Origin: Phoebastria nigripes
Taxonomy: Eukaryota; Chordata; Aves; Procellariiformes; Diomedeidae
DNA length: 64,000 nt
Assembly (NCBI GenBank): GCA_035582835.1
Contig: JAYKAV010002319.1
Span: 1-64,000, forward strand
Direction of reading: 5' to 3'
Below are positions 10,433-23,903 of this stretch, in pieces. The notes under the pieces were generated by a model. That model saw nothing but the letters and a program-made list of their open reading frames with translations. It was not told the origin of the DNA and did not search any database. Position numbers and translations under genes: made by a program. Each line of letters opens with the position of its first letter. The first letter of the stretch is position 1.

Positions 10433-13400
10433 TTGTCATTTAAAATTGTCAATACTTACATAAATGTTGGGTCTCATTCTGCTCTCAGTTCCCCTCTGTT
10501 GAATCCACAGAGATGCCAACTGAGTTGCTCTTACATCAGATTTAGAGTAGGGAAATGGAAAGTAGAACCTGACTTCTTGTGATAGGGAAAAAAAAACCCA
10601 AAACAAACAGAAAACTATTATTTTTTCCAATGAGTTCAGTCCTTCTGGTGATATCTTCATCCTTTTTTCAGTTATTTGAAGTCTGAACATTATAGAGAAA
10701 GGAGTTTACTGTACAATATGCCATCCTGGCTCACAAGGATTATTAGCAAAAAAGTATTTTACATAGATTGCCTCAGGAAGGACGTTTTGTTTCCCTAGAA
10801 TACTGCAATTTCCCTATTACAAAGAAGGTATTTCTATGACATTTATTTCCTTCAAGTGTATCAAAACTATTTGTGTCTGATTTATAAAAAGCTTTACAGG
10901 TGGAATCATTGTTTAGCTGTTTGAGTATGATATTTAAAACTGAAATGAGAAACAGAGACATACTTCTGAGGTAATCACTAACAGGTTTCTCACCTTACCA
11001 CCTCTGATAGCTGATTGATCAACAGAGGCCAAATTAATATATGATAAACAAACATTTATATACTCTGTTCAATGATGAAATATAAATAAAATGTAAAATT
11101 TTCCTTTATATAGATTTAGTTCTGAAACGTTTCTGCAACTTTAAAGCTCATGTAGCTAGGGTTCATATACACTTTCATGAATCTAAGGCTAAGAGCACAG
11201 GAAAGCATCTAGAGAAGAGAACTGTGAAAGGCAGCTAGAATGAGGAGAAGACACCTGAGAACAAAGAGACCTGCATGTTTTGCTGGGAGATTTTAATGCG
11301 GATTTAAGCATAATCCTCAACAAATTAGTTAGGAAAGCACATAACACATGTACAGTCTTAAAGTCTTTGGCAAAGGACAGATCAAGGCCCTAGATTCCCG
11401 TCACAGGACAATCCCTGTGTTCCAGGTAGCTTTGTTCCAGGTAGCTCATAACCTGCAAAAAGAGAAGTGGGGTCCTGGTATTTTTCAGGCTAAACCAATC
11501 TCTGCTTTTCCTTGGGGTGTTGTCAGAACACATAACAATTTTACCACCATTGATAGGTACCACTAATGACTGGTGACCAAACTGTTAAAAGCCACTACTA
11601 CTTGTGAAGGGGATTTGAGGCTCACCTGTCCCAGGGGAGGATTAGCTGACACCTGTCTTCAACAAGCCACAGATGAAGACAGCTCCAGTTCTATTTGCCC
11701 TCATCAAAACTGAGCTACATCTCTACCTAGATCACCATTCCCAGGCAGCTACAGATAACTACATAGATTTAGACATGCCAAAACAGCTACACCAACACCT
11801 TTCAAATTGTTCAGAGCAGCTCTGGGACCTTTGCTGATTCCTGTGTTCACTCCCTCCCTGCCCATGTGCTGAACTCCCCAGCACTGCTGCCACACACACC
11901 TCCACCCCACCACTGAGCACTGGAAGGGCTCTACAGGGGGCCTGAGCACTGCAGCATGGCCTGGTGCACGGCAGCCTAGGAAAGATACAATGAAAAAGTA
12001 TCAGAAGTGGGGTGGGTGAGGCTAGGTGAGCAGCAGCAGTATCTCCCTCAAGTCCTATGCTAGAAGAAGGAATGGTTGTAACAGTCATCCTCCCTTCCAT
12101 TCCCCTTCCTCTATGCACTGTAACTGTGTCCATTGCTGAAGACAGGGCAAAAAGGTGAAGGATGACTGTGGGACAGCCCTAGTAATGCAGGTGTGCCCTG
12201 TGACCATAGAAGCTGCCACATCCTCCTCTCCCAGACGGTGGCAATGCTCTGGTCATCTCCCCAAATATTAACCGTTCTGGTCATTTCCCATGTTGACTGG
12301 TCAGTAGTGTAAAGTTTAAATTGGTCAAACCTGCTTTCCCCACCTCAAATGTCTTCTTCTCCATCTCAAACCTAGAGAGCAGACCTNTTTCTCTGCAGGC
12401 AACTGAAACAACAGCTGTGAGATGGGATGGGGCAGAGGCAGCCCCTGGGAGATGCTCCTCTATGTTAGATTATATGTCAGGAGCTGCTGTGGCACAGAAC
12501 ATCACAAGCACACATGTGCACACACTGTCCCATCTGCTAAGCAGCTTTTTCTGCTTACAGAGAAGCCAGAGGGAAGCCAGAGCAGCTGCCAGCACTGCAC
12601 AGACAGTGTAGAAGTGAAGCCTCTTTAAATCCCACAATAACCCTGAACAGTGAATCTGAAAGAGGCAGCACAGGCCTCAGCACAGACTTAAACACTCTTG
12701 TGAGCTACTACACACTCCTGCAGGGCAGAAGGGAGGGACTCGCCCAGCCAAGCAACCAAGGGTGCAGCAAGTCAGCCACGGACCCTGCAGTCCACCCAAC
12801 TGACACTGGACCTGTGCAGAGCAGAGACCCCTCTCTCTGCTCTTTTCACCCAGCACCAACAGCACTTTTGGCTCTGTCCTGCTCTCACCCTCCTACCAAT
12901 CATTACTCCTCTCCCTGGTCCCTTCTTCTTGTTCTTATCTTACCCCTCACTGCCTGAATGCAACAAATGAGGCCTCCAGTACTCCCACCTCATAGTTGGC
13001 CTTATCTTTATGAGCAGTAATGACTGATAACGCTTGGCTTCCTAACTGCAGCCTTCAGCTGAATTATCCCCAGCATAGACAAAAGTTTTAGAAAGGATTT
13101 GGCAGCTCAGCTAGCAGCTAACACAGAGCACAGGAAGATGGAGGCCTCAGACTTGACAAACCCAGAAAAAGCTTTCAAAAGGCACATCCCTGGCCCCAAG
13201 GAGATCCCTGCAGAACTAGAGCTCCTCATCCAGGAAATGGTGGGCTCTGATGCTTTCCATACACTGTGGCCACCTTATTCCTTTTTTAATCATGAGTGAA
13301 GCAATACACTCTTCCCTAGTTATGTTCTTGGAAACCACCACCGTATTTTTTTAAAGTTTCCAGAAATAATTCAATTCCTAGCAAACTTCAGAATGGAACA

Positions 13401-16102
13401 TTTCACCCAAATTCCTAAAATTTTGAAAAATCTGACCTCCTAAAACTGTGGTTTCAAAATGGGAAATGCTATTTTTGCCTAATCCTTAGCAGCTCCACCT
13501 ACGTAATACATAGAACTGTTCCCAGTTTAACTTGTCGAAGAATTGTATGGTTTTCCGCTTTGATTTTTTGGCAAAATTTCAAAAAGAAAAGATTTCTGGA
13601 GAAAAGAAAACATTAAAAATATCATCTTGCAGGCTAATATGAATAGGATAAGGACCCAGTTCATCAAACAAAATAAACGTCAATATTTCTACTTTTCAGG
13701 GGGTTTACAGTAATACTTTTCATTAAAAAAAGAAGAAAAGTGGTCATTCAAAATGTATTTTTCACTAAAACTGTTTTTCAATGGCAGTGTACAACCAGCC
13801 TTTGCTTCCCTACTAGTAAGGAAAAGCCTCTGTTGGCTCCATCCCCATTCCCTACCTTTACAAAACTCTTTAACCCTGACCAATCCTGTCTTCCGTCAGA
13901 ACANGTAGAAGTGCCAACACCATCACACACGTACCATCTGCCTCCAGGTGAGTTTATTTGGGACTGTTTCTGCACCCCTGCAGCCACAGCAAACTAGAAA
14001 GATCAGCAGTGGTGGCTTTTTATAGAGGGAGCATCAATACCCCTGACAAAGGTGGGAAAATATTCTTTTCCTCATCACCTGAGTTGATTAAGATTTGATC
14101 TTAACAAATCTTAACAAAGCAAAACACCTCTAAGAGTGGCATGTTTATTAAAAAGCAAAGGCTACATAGTTTGTTACTGCAGATCTTCTTGGATAGATCA
14201 GCTTCCCCCTACCCATACAAATTCTTCTTCTATGTAGTTCTGCAGTGCAGTCATGGTGACGTGTTCTTATCACATCACTCTCCCTAGCCATAAAAATAAT
14301 CCTGCCACAAACCTGAGCTGATTTCACCAGGAGCTCCAGCATGTGATGTTAGAAACAAAATATCTGTGCATACAAATGCCACTGAAAATTTCAGTAACGA
14401 GGCAAATTAAGCTAAAATACCTGTATCTCTTGATGCAATGGCTCTTTGCTGCCTCTGCAGATCAGATGTTTCCAAATTATTCAGGCTTAAACACTGACTT
14501 TTGGGGAACATGGGTTATGATCTGATCTTTGAAGCTTTAGCTCATTTCTAGTTGGGACTAAAAAGAAACAAACAAAAATCTCAGTTATAATGCTGCTTAT
14601 ACATGGAAACCAAGAAGGCAGAAAGGCAAAACATCTAGTCTCAATGCCCTGGAAAGGCAAAAATAAAAAAAAGTATCCACAAAGGGTTAAGCTAAAAGAC
14701 CAAGCGGCCGAGTTCACTGGAAAAAAGAAATAAAATCAAATGGACAGTAAAGCCTGTTTCCTCCAAGCTAATAGAATTATAGAAATTATTGTAAAAGCAT
14801 GTGTCTGGGGATGGAGTGAAGATGCTCTGAGAGACAGGGCAAACAGGATAACAAGCTCTGTGCCAAGAGCAGCTGAACCCAGTCTGGTGTTCTTTCTTCC
14901 CGTGCTACCTCTTAACACAGTGCCAAATGGGGTCATTGTTTATCCTTCCCTAATGGCAGGTAGTGAAGCACCTATTGGATGCAGCCTCCTGTCCCACAGG
15001 GCTTCCCTCTCGTCATCTCCAAAAACAATGGTGGAATGCCACATTTTTCTCTCTCCCCCTCCTCCCTCCGCACAGACTGCCCAGATGTGTGCAACAACCA
15101 CTTCATGCATGAGCCTTGCATCACCTGGGCATTCAAGGGGGAGCAAAAACTGACATATAAGTTAACAAGGAACTTGATGGGCACCTGGGGAATGAGCCAC
15201 TTTGCAAATCATGACTTTATGATTGAACTTCAAACACAACTCCCCATTCTCCCCCATCTACTTCCCCCTGAACAATAAGGTTTTGTGGGATCAAGCTGGG
15301 ATCCTATACTCTTATTCCCCTTCCCAAATTTCACCTTTCTAATCCATGAAAGCAGGAACAGTCAAAGACAGTTATTCTCAAGAGCTTTGGTCAAGTTTGG
15401 TCTCCAACTCAAACCCCTGGCTCTTGCTGGATCCCGGCTGCTATGTATATCACTCTGGGCTTAGATCCTGGCAACAGTTGTACATGCCTTTAATTACACC
15501 TGGGAATAGCACATCCTTTTTATACAGTCAAGCACCTAGCACATGCGCTTGCAAGACGAGACATAGGCAAGAAAAAAACCTCAACATTAACAGCATAATT
15601 GGAAATTCAGGTCCCATGATCTCAGTTCACTGCTAAATCAGGCAATCCCTAATGTCAATATCCATTTCAGCACAATTCAATTATAAGATTTTTATTAATT
15701 AAACTTCTCCTAGTAGCTTGGCACGAGCTTCTGATAGAGAAGGATCCTGTATAGCAGCTGACTGGAAAAATCTTTAGCATTGTCAGATTACCAGGTTCAT
15801 TTATGCACCAGTTTAAGGACTCTTGCCTATTATCCTTGCCAGAAGACTGCTCTTTGCCTACAACAACATCTGTTTTGCCTGCAATTTATTTGCTGTTTCC
15901 AATGCTCTGACAGCCTGGGTAGCTAGAAAGGGGGCAGTACAGCAAACCTAATGGGAGCTCACTGCGCAGAACTGCGTTCAGGGTCCTGCCGTCTTCTGCT
16001 TCCAGGCGTTTCACGCATCAGAGGAGCCGAGCTCTCTGTACTTCCTATGCTCATACAATCCTGGCAGCTAAGCTCATCTTCAACAGCCTCTGTCACAACA
16101 CC
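10433..16102. other. CHRNB4 3' UTR and CHRNB4-CHRNA3 intergenic region
   Basis: About 5.7 kb. The first ~0.7 kb is probably CHRNB4 3' UTR. In mammals the matching interval carries shared regulatory elements for the cluster, but I can point to no specific enhancer here. A 15-base tandem duplication (GTTCCAGGTAGCT core) lies at about 11419-11448. No coding exon or RNA gene is recognised. Confidence 0.6.
11085..11090 (+). terminator. Candidate CHRNB4 polyadenylation signal
   Basis: An AATAAA hexamer about 650 bases after the CHRNB4 stop, in an AT-rich stretch. It is the first canonical hexamer downstream, which would give a 3' UTR of about 0.67 kb. Confidence 0.5.
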
Positions 16103-19100
16103 ATGGAAAGCACACATGCTCTCCTTGTAACTGCTGCTGTTTGCTTTCTTTGTCAAGGTGAGTGATCCTTAATTTGTTTATTCTTTGTTGATGAAGGGGG
16201 GGTTGAAAAGGTGAACAGAAGATGGCTTTGGTGCAAATTATTTTTAAGAAGTGCTGAAGCTCGCTCCAAACTAATGGATAAATGTACAGAATCCTAGTAC
16301 AGCTCTTTTTGTTACATAGTTTGTTGTTGGTTTTTTTTTTTAATTTCTCCTTGTAAAGTAATTAAGTAGTCCTGATTCAAGATGCCAAACAGGACACACA
16401 AAGCAACAACATTAAGAAAAAGCACCTTACATGTAGAGGTGTGGTTTTTACATATTGTAGAGAAGACCACAAGAAAGTGACAATATTGAACAGCTTTAAA
16501 TATGTGCTGCAAACAGTGCACCTTCTCTCTGCAGATATGGAAAGCACCAAAACATTTAAATAAAAAAAAAAACCAAAACATTAATGCACTTCTCTAGATA
16601 CAGTGGATGCTAGATTTAATTAGAGTGCTGGTGACATATAAGAAGGCTGGCAATTTGGGATTGACTATAACAGAGAGTCGTTAAGATCTAGCTTTAAAAT
16701 TATTTACCTGAAAGATTTGGGAGTACCTATTCCAGGAAATCTTGATCTGAGAGATATGAGATATCAATAAATAATAAGGGCAAGGCTAGCAGTTAAAAAG
16801 TGTGAAAGAAATGTGTTCATTTTTTAGTTAGCAAGTTGGCTTGAATGATTTCACTAACCTGAAAATAAAATTGCCCTCCAAGTGAACAGGAGAAGGGGGG
16901 GGAGAAGGTGGGGGGGGAGGGAAAGAGGTTTTAGCTGAATACAGTTTCACATGAGGGGGACCCTCTTGTCTTAGGGAGAGAGGAGCTCTTACAAAGATTG
17001 GAAAGTAACACCTGCTTTGTGAAACACTACAGATCAGTCACCTGCAGATACTTCTGCCTCCCATCTCTTTCTCTACTGAAAAAGAACTGTCTGGCAAAAA
17101 ATAAACATGTCCTTGCAAATATCTGCAGATTCATATTTGTGTTTCAAAGGTACTGTAGAGTATGTTCAACAGACTTCAGTTCTGTGCCTTTGCCAAATTC
17201 GCATAGCGTCATCCATAAATGACAAAACAGGTCTTTTTTTGGTTTTCAGTTGGAGTGCTTGAGGATGTGTCATCCAGAAGAGAGTTTAAGAGAGAGTCCC
17301 CTAAAAATAAAAGGCTATTGGCTTTCAAATAGTGTCCAGCTCTCAGGATGGTTATTGCCTAGTTAGCTCCGAGAGTAAAAAAGTAGTTTGAAATACAGGC
17401 TCTCACACCTCATCCCGAAACAGTTGAAAGACCTCATTGTTTAAGAATTTCAGTTTGCAGCTTTTCTGTTGGCCACAAGGTACCACGAGCAGCAGTTATC
17501 AGTGGCAAAACGGACAATAGGAATATAAATTAATAAATAAAAATATAAATTAATAAAAATTACTTAGAATAATAAATGGATAATTAGCACCTTTCTTTGA
17601 ATATGCTGGAAAGTCTTTGAATATAATGGTTAATCAATTTTTAATTCTTTTTTTCATATTTTAACAAGCAGGCTGTTAGCATCACTATAATCATGCAATC
17701 ATGACTCAGGCTAGAAAGCAGAGTTCTCATTTCCTGGGAATCCTCCTATTGCGAAACGCTCCGACAGCTTACAAGTGGCCTGGTCTGTCGGGTTACACTT
17801 TTCCCTTCCTCTGCTCCACACCCCTACAGCTTTGGCAGGTCTAGGGGACTAGGCCTGTGAGGGGAAAGTGCTTTTGCACCTCCAGTTCTTCAGTAACTCC
17901 CTGAAACTATGTTTTGAACCCATTTGCAGAGATGTATGTGAGAAAAACTCTGTCATAGCACTGCCTTTCATTGCTTTTCTTCTCCCAGTCTAAGCGAATG
18001 CCAATCATGACACACTACTACCCACTTATGCGAGGCTTGGCCTTTCCCAACGCATCACACGGATGCTAAGCAGTTAATACACAGCAAGACGGGTACCACA
18101 AGCGGCATTGCCCCCGACTCCGGCCGAGCCTCCCCACACGGGGTGCTGCTGCCTCGGAGGCTGCTGCGCCTGCCCCCGNGGCCGCTCACCCTGCCGTGCC
18201 CTCCGCAGGCTGCGGCGGCTCCGAGGCCGAGCACCGGCTCTACGCGGCCCTCTTCGAGAGCTACAACCAGTTCGTCCGTCCCGTCAAGAACGTCTCGGAC
18301 CCCGTCATCATCCAGTTCGAGGTGTCCATGTCCCAGCTGGTGAAGGTGGTGAGTACCTGCTCCGCCGGCACACCCGCGGGCNATGGGAAGGCCGGCGCCT
18401 CTCCCGACACACCTCTGTTTTCCAGGATGAAGTCAACCAGATAATGGAAACCAACTTATGGCTGAAGCACGTAAGTAGAGCTCACTGATAGCCCAGGCGG
18501 CACCAACTCACCTCCTCCCCAGCGCGGGAGGTGCTCCCCACTCCGGGCGGGGGGACCCCGGCCCTCACGGGCCGCGCCAGGGGCAGGAGAGACGTCCGCC
18601 CAGCGAGGCTTCTGCGGCCTCCCGCGAGCACCGGGCTCGCCAGGCCAGCGCCAAGCCTCCCTGCCTCGGGGCAAAGCCGCAGCCTAGGGAGGCATCACGG
18701 GCACAGGCAAGGCCTCCACTGGCGCCCGGGGCTCCAGCGACGGCCGCCCCCCCCCCAGCGCTCGTCTCAGTGCCGCCCTCCCCGGCGCGCTGCTGCCCCC
18801 CAGCGGCGCGCGGTGGCTGCGGAGCGCTGAGGGACGCCTCCCGCCGCGGGCGCCGGCATCGACAGCGCGCGGCAGATCCCTCAGCCGCTCGCGTCCGCCG
18901 CACGCCCGGGCTGCCCCCGGCCGGATGCGAGGGGTGGGGAGCAGCGCCGGCCGGCCCTGCGCTGCTCGGCACTCCGCGCCGCCCACCCGGGCAGGGCTAG
19001 GGCCCGGGCCCGGCCGACTCCCTGCAAGGAGGCACCTCCCACCGCGTTAACTGACCGGCCAGAAACAACGTCGTCGTCGTGGTCGCCCCCGACCCCTCCA

Positions 19101-22100
19101 CGTTTCTGTCTCACCGGCTCTGGGTGCTGCAGCATTTAAATACGGGCCTGGCTCGGGGTGCAGCTGTCAAACTCAGGTTGTAAGTCGTCAGCTGCAGCCC
19201 TAACCTTCCTACAGTTCATATTGTCGCTAAATACTCTATTCTTGCTCTGAAGACTCCCAAACACGCTGCCTTGGCAGACACTGATGCACAGAGGAAGCAC
19301 ATCAGCACGGAGGTCCCGCACAGCATCACTTCGTGCTGTTTAGCTCCAGAAAGTGAGAACAGACCAAAAATGTTGATTTCACTTAAAAGGGTCTTTATGG
19401 CTTAAAAATGCAATTACTGTTGCAGTCAGCTTAATAACCAACTTAATTCCCGGCTTCAGCTTAATATTCAACTTTGTTAAACTGGGGTTTAACGAGCCCT
19501 AATGAACAAGGCTGTTACTTAACTGAGCAATGACACTGTGCAGCTCTTTCTAACCCATCTACCCAGGGTCCTTCACTCAATGCTCACATCTAGCACCAGA
19601 GCCTCCTCTGAATTTGTTTTCACAATCTCACAGATACCTGGCTTTTTGAGACCTAAGTTATTATTAAAGTCCTGCACTCTCTGGCAAGAGAGTGTCTTAT
19701 TCCCTCTTTTACCTTGTTCCAACTACTGAGTAGACATGCCTGGGACATGGGGTCACACACGTCTAAGTCATATCTAGACCAATAGGCCCACAATTTCCAT
19801 GTGAATAAACACCGGACATACACGTTTGTTAAAGAAACATCTAATCATTGTAGTATTGAAAATAAAACAACCCGAGAAGTAATATGACAGCACTTGGTTT
19901 GAGTCTAGTCCACTGAATTTCAATTTCCTCACAAACCTAACATAGACTAATTTCTTCCATAATTAGATCTGGAATGATTACAAGCTTCGGTGGAATCCAG
20001 CCGACTACGGAGGTGCTGAATTCATCCGAGTACCATCTGGCCAGATCTGGAAGCCAGATATTGTTTTATATAACAAGTAAGACTCTTGCGTATTTATCTT
20101 CTTAATTCAGGAAGAAGGTGGGTGATGTTACTAGTGTAAAAAAAAATCAGCAGCAGGTTCACTGAATTAACTGAAAAAGCTTGCTTTTCAACACACCTGT
20201 GTCCCACATCTCCCTGTTGCTGTACTCACCTCCATGCCATCTACATCAGCATCACTGGGCAGGAGCCAGCTCCGAACCTGGAGCTGCAAGTGGGCAGGCC
20301 AAAGAGAACTTTGCTTTTCCCCTTCACAAGCCCCCACTTTTGCTATTATTTATATCACTGTTTACAAGGGAGGTGGCAAGAAATTCCCTTAGACTGAAGA
20401 GTTCTTGTCTGTCAGACAGACCTTTAACTGAAAAAAACTGCAAATTCTAGCTTTTTAGCACATAAACTCACGATTTATGTTTACAATAATAGTGTTGACA
20501 TATAAAAGCCACAGGTAAATTTACTTTGGATGTCAGTTTATGTGACTGTGAGGAGCCAAACCATAACCAGGTGGATCCCTCTGCTATGTATGGAAGCAGT
20601 TCTCAGTGAAATGGACTTAGCTACACAGATTCAAAACTTGGGTCTGTGAAACAACAGTGATGATGCTCTTTTTAACCGTGGACTTAAAACTTTAACTTAC
20701 CTTTTTAGTTTTACTTTTTTATATAAACAACTTAAATTGTCACATGNATCTTATATGATCCGTGTGATCAGGATAGCAATGTGGGACTTAAAAAAAAAAC
20801 CCTCACCAAATACACTCCTTATGCAAAGATGCACCCCAACCCTAATCCCTCTTTCTGTAGTTGCTACCTGCACTGTCCACAGAAGAGGTGGAAATACCAG
20901 TACTGCAGGTATCCTTTTATCAGCCCTTGGGTTCTGATGTGCTTGATCTAGAACAGAATAGGGTAAAATAGTTCAGTTGGAAGGGACATAAAACACTCAT
21001 CTAGTCAGACTGCCATTTGCAATCTCCTATTTGCTCCTTTGAATATTGATTGCACTGAGTCATATTATTCTAAGGGAGAATATTTCCTTTCAAATCCTCC
21101 ATAGTAAATTTATACAGCTGTTTATTTCAGTTTAACTATGCAAATTTGACAGCCGCTGACTCAGTCCTGCAGACGCAATTCAGCTCCATGTCAACATGTA
21201 ATTGCTGACTTTCCCAAAAGATTAAAGAGTTAATGTACATGATCTGAATCTATGAAACTACCTGGAGTAGTTGCATTCTGATTTTTGTTATTTTTATTTG
21301 CTTTACAGTGCAGTTGGGGATTTCCAGGTTGATGACAAGACAAAGGCCCTATTAAAATACACGGGTGATGTGACCTGGATACCTCCGGCTATATTTAAAA
21401 GCTCATGTAAAATAGATGTAACTTACTTCCCATTTGACTATCAGAACTGCACCATGAAGTTTGGTTCCTGGTCTTACGATAAAGCCAAAATTGACTTAGT
21501 TTTAATTGGCTCTACAATGAACCTGAAAGATTACTGGGAGAGCGGAGAATGGGCTATTATTAAAGCTCCTGGGTATAAACACGACATCAAATACAACTGC
21601 TGTGAAGAGATATATCCAGACATCACATATTCTCTTTACATTAGGCGTTTACCTTTATTTTACACTATCAATATGATTATTCCATGTCTGCTGATTTCTT
21701 TTCTGACTGTGTTAGTTTTTTATTTGCCTTCAGACTGTGGTGAGAAGGTGACACTCTGCATATCAGTCCTTCTATCTTTAACAGTGTTCCTTCTTGTTAT
21801 CACAGAAACCATACCTTCTACTTCCCTGGTAATTCCACTTATTGGGGAATACCTCCTTTTCACCATGATATTTGTAACTCTATCTATTGTCATTACGGTA
21901 TTTGTACTTAACGTGCACTACAGAACACCCAAGACACACACAATGCCTGTGTGGGTGAGAACCATTTTCTTGAACTTACTTCCCAGGATCATGTTTATGA
22001 CAAGGCCTGCCAGCGATGAAGAGAATAATCAGAAGCCAAAACCATTTTTCACTTCTGAGTTTTCAAACTTAAATTGCTTCAACAGTTCTGAAACCAAATG

Positions 22101-23903
22101 CTGCAAAGATGGCTTTGTATGTCAAGATATGGCATGCAGCTGTTGTCAGTATCAACGAATGAAGTTCTCGGATTTCAGTGGCAATCTCACAAGAAGCTCA
22201 AGCTCTGAGTCTGTAGATCCTCTGTTTTCATTTTCAGTTCTGTCACCAGAAATGAGAGATGCTATTGAAAGTGTTAAATACATTGCAGAAAATATGAAAA
22301 TGCAGAATGAAGCAAAAGAGGTAAGAACATATTTTACTATTACTCAAACTGCAGACACCATTTGCCATTACTGTGTTTTGTGAGAAAAAGGGATCTCAAA
22401 AAAAAAAAAAGAAAGGACAACACAGACCATTATTTTATACAAGTAAAGTACCCAAGCTGTATTACAACTATGTGCAATTTTGAATGTAGATAATTTTGGG
22501 GAGCAGCTCTGTTGCGCAACATTCTCTTTATTGACAACACGTATACTGAGTGAAGCATGTTAAGGTAACCACTGCTAGGGAAACATACTTGAGTATCCAT
22601 CCTACAAGATTCNGAGTGAGGATTTTCCAAGTTATAATCTTAATAGTGGAATTTGCTGACTCTATGGCCTTTAGAAAGTTACATTCTCCCTCCCACAGCT
22701 TACCATCAATAATAAAGAANGTAAGAATGAATGTTCTTCACGGTGATGGTGTTGCTTATTCTGCAGCTGCTGCAGAGTAAAGTACTGTAGCTAAATGAGA
22801 CAACTGCATCTTGATGCAATAAAAAAAAAATTAAACTTTTCTTTTTATCACGTTCCTCAAACATACTAAGAACAGTAGCCACACCACCACAATCACCACT
22901 GAATTTAAATCCTCTGCAGCATGGCACTTAAAGTTAGAATGAAGTTACTTTGTTTATGCTGAAATCAGAACTTCATTTAGAATTAGTTGGTACAGAAAAT
23001 ATGCGGTTGTTTTGGTTTTTTTAAGTCTGCCTTAACAAACAAGTTCTAAGCTAAAAAGCACAAAATTTCAAAAACAACAAATGCATTATTCATTTATTAG
23101 CTTTCCTGAAGAAAAATGAAGTAAAAATTTAAATTGTAATCTCAAGAGTAACTAAAATGATCACCTAATGTAGTTACTATTAATATGTAACATATATAAT
23201 ACTTCAGTGTCACTCTTGTTATAATGCCTGCTGTAAAAAATATTAGAAAAATCTGTTTTTTGGAAACTTGGTTCCCTCTCTATATGGAAGGTAAGGAGAT
23301 GAATTTTACAGCATGCATGAGAACAATCAAATTTCAGTACTACATAAGAAACGTACCAAATAATTACATACCAATTAACCTTTGTCTTTTTACATACTGC
23401 CTAAAGACCAGTAGGAGCAGTCTGTTCCAGAAAAGTTTTCTGGACAAACCTGATCACCTAAGAATGTAAAGCTTTTCACTTTCATTTTTGGCATACAGAA
23501 GAGAAGTTGTATCTCATGAAGTCCAGTGTCTTGGTGAACAACTTTTTGTATTTGAAGAAGTAACTTCTCGCTTTGCCACAAACAACATATTCAAATAAAG
23601 CTTCTTCAAGATTAATTCATTTGTCAATGAAAACAGAGATATGTAAGTTGTGCATATATGAAAGATATCCACATATGGAAAAAAACTGTGCCTCCTACAT
23701 AAAATGTTACTAATTGCTAATGCAAGTTATTCATGTAATAAACATGCCTACTTGCTATTCAATTTATTTTTCAGATTCAGGATGACTGGAAATACGTTGC
23801 CATGGTAATCGATCGTATTTTTCTATGGGTTTTCATCCTGGTATGTATTCTAGGAACAGCAGGATTGTTTTTACAACCTTTGATGGCTGGAGATGAAATG
23901 TAA
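16103..23903 (+). CDS. CHRNA3: Neuronal acetylcholine receptor subunit alpha-3
   Basis: Agonist-binding alpha subunit of ganglionic nicotinic receptors (with beta4 or beta2, sometimes alpha5). Coding exons are 16103-16157, 18209-18348, 18426-18470, 19967-20076, 21309-22320 and 23775-23903, giving 496 residues with every junction in frame. Exon 1 encodes [18 protein letters not shown], a short signal peptide with a strong ACCATGG start and a GTGAGT donor. It is the least certain exon, chosen because its phase fits exon 2 ([11 protein letters not shown]...). The Cys-loop is C150-C164. The adjacent cysteines C214-C215 follow Y212 and precede Y219, so the principal agonist site is intact. M1 is near 232-256, M2 262-284, M3 298-320 and M4 462-485. 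The cytoplasmic loop is Cys-rich (CSCCQYQR). It ends MAGDEM, typical of alpha3. Confidence 0.96.
16158..18208 (+). other. CHRNA3 intron 1
   Basis: About 2 kb. A G-rich purine tract lies at about 16890-16925. An AT-rich 20-base unit repeated about twice lies at about 17521-17560. The last ~100 bases turn sharply GC-rich as the CpG island begins. Confidence 0.6.
18100..19130 (+). promoter_or_regulatory. CpG island over CHRNA3 exons 2-3 and the start of intron 3
   Basis: A dense run of CpG and GC-rich sequence starts about 110 bases before exon 2 and continues about 650 bases into intron 3, against an AT-rich background. Nearly all of it lies downstream of the predicted start-codon exon. It may hold a promoter or regulatory element for CHRNA3; no TATA box is seen. 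Confidence 0.65.
18471..19966 (+). other. CHRNA3 intron 3
   Basis: The first 650 bases belong to the CpG island; the rest is ordinary sequence. Long open frames in the GC-rich part are composition artefacts. No repeats recognised. Confidence 0.75.
20077..21308 (+). other. CHRNA3 intron 4
   Basis: About 1.2 kb between the 110-bp exon and the large exon. It contains one short CR1-like fragment near its 3' end, listed separately. Confidence 0.8.
20951..21020 (-). repeat. CR1-like LINE fragment (eroded)
   Basis: The plus strand contains GTTGGAAGGGACATAAAA followed closely by CATCTAGTCAGACTGCC. This is the diverged complement of the conserved 3' end of bird CR1 elements, so the fragment is on the minus strand. 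No microsatellite tail remains. Confidence 0.65.
22321..23774 (+). other. CHRNA3 intron 5
   Basis: About 1.45 kb, AT-rich, with donor GTAAGAAC and acceptor ATTTTTCAG. No repeat or gene recognised. Confidence 0.8.

Noticed and set aside
18531..19000. Overlapping long open frames on both strands in CHRNA3 intron 3
   Set aside because: They arise from the high GC content of the CpG island, where stop codons are rare; the residues are Arg/Pro/Ala-rich without structure.
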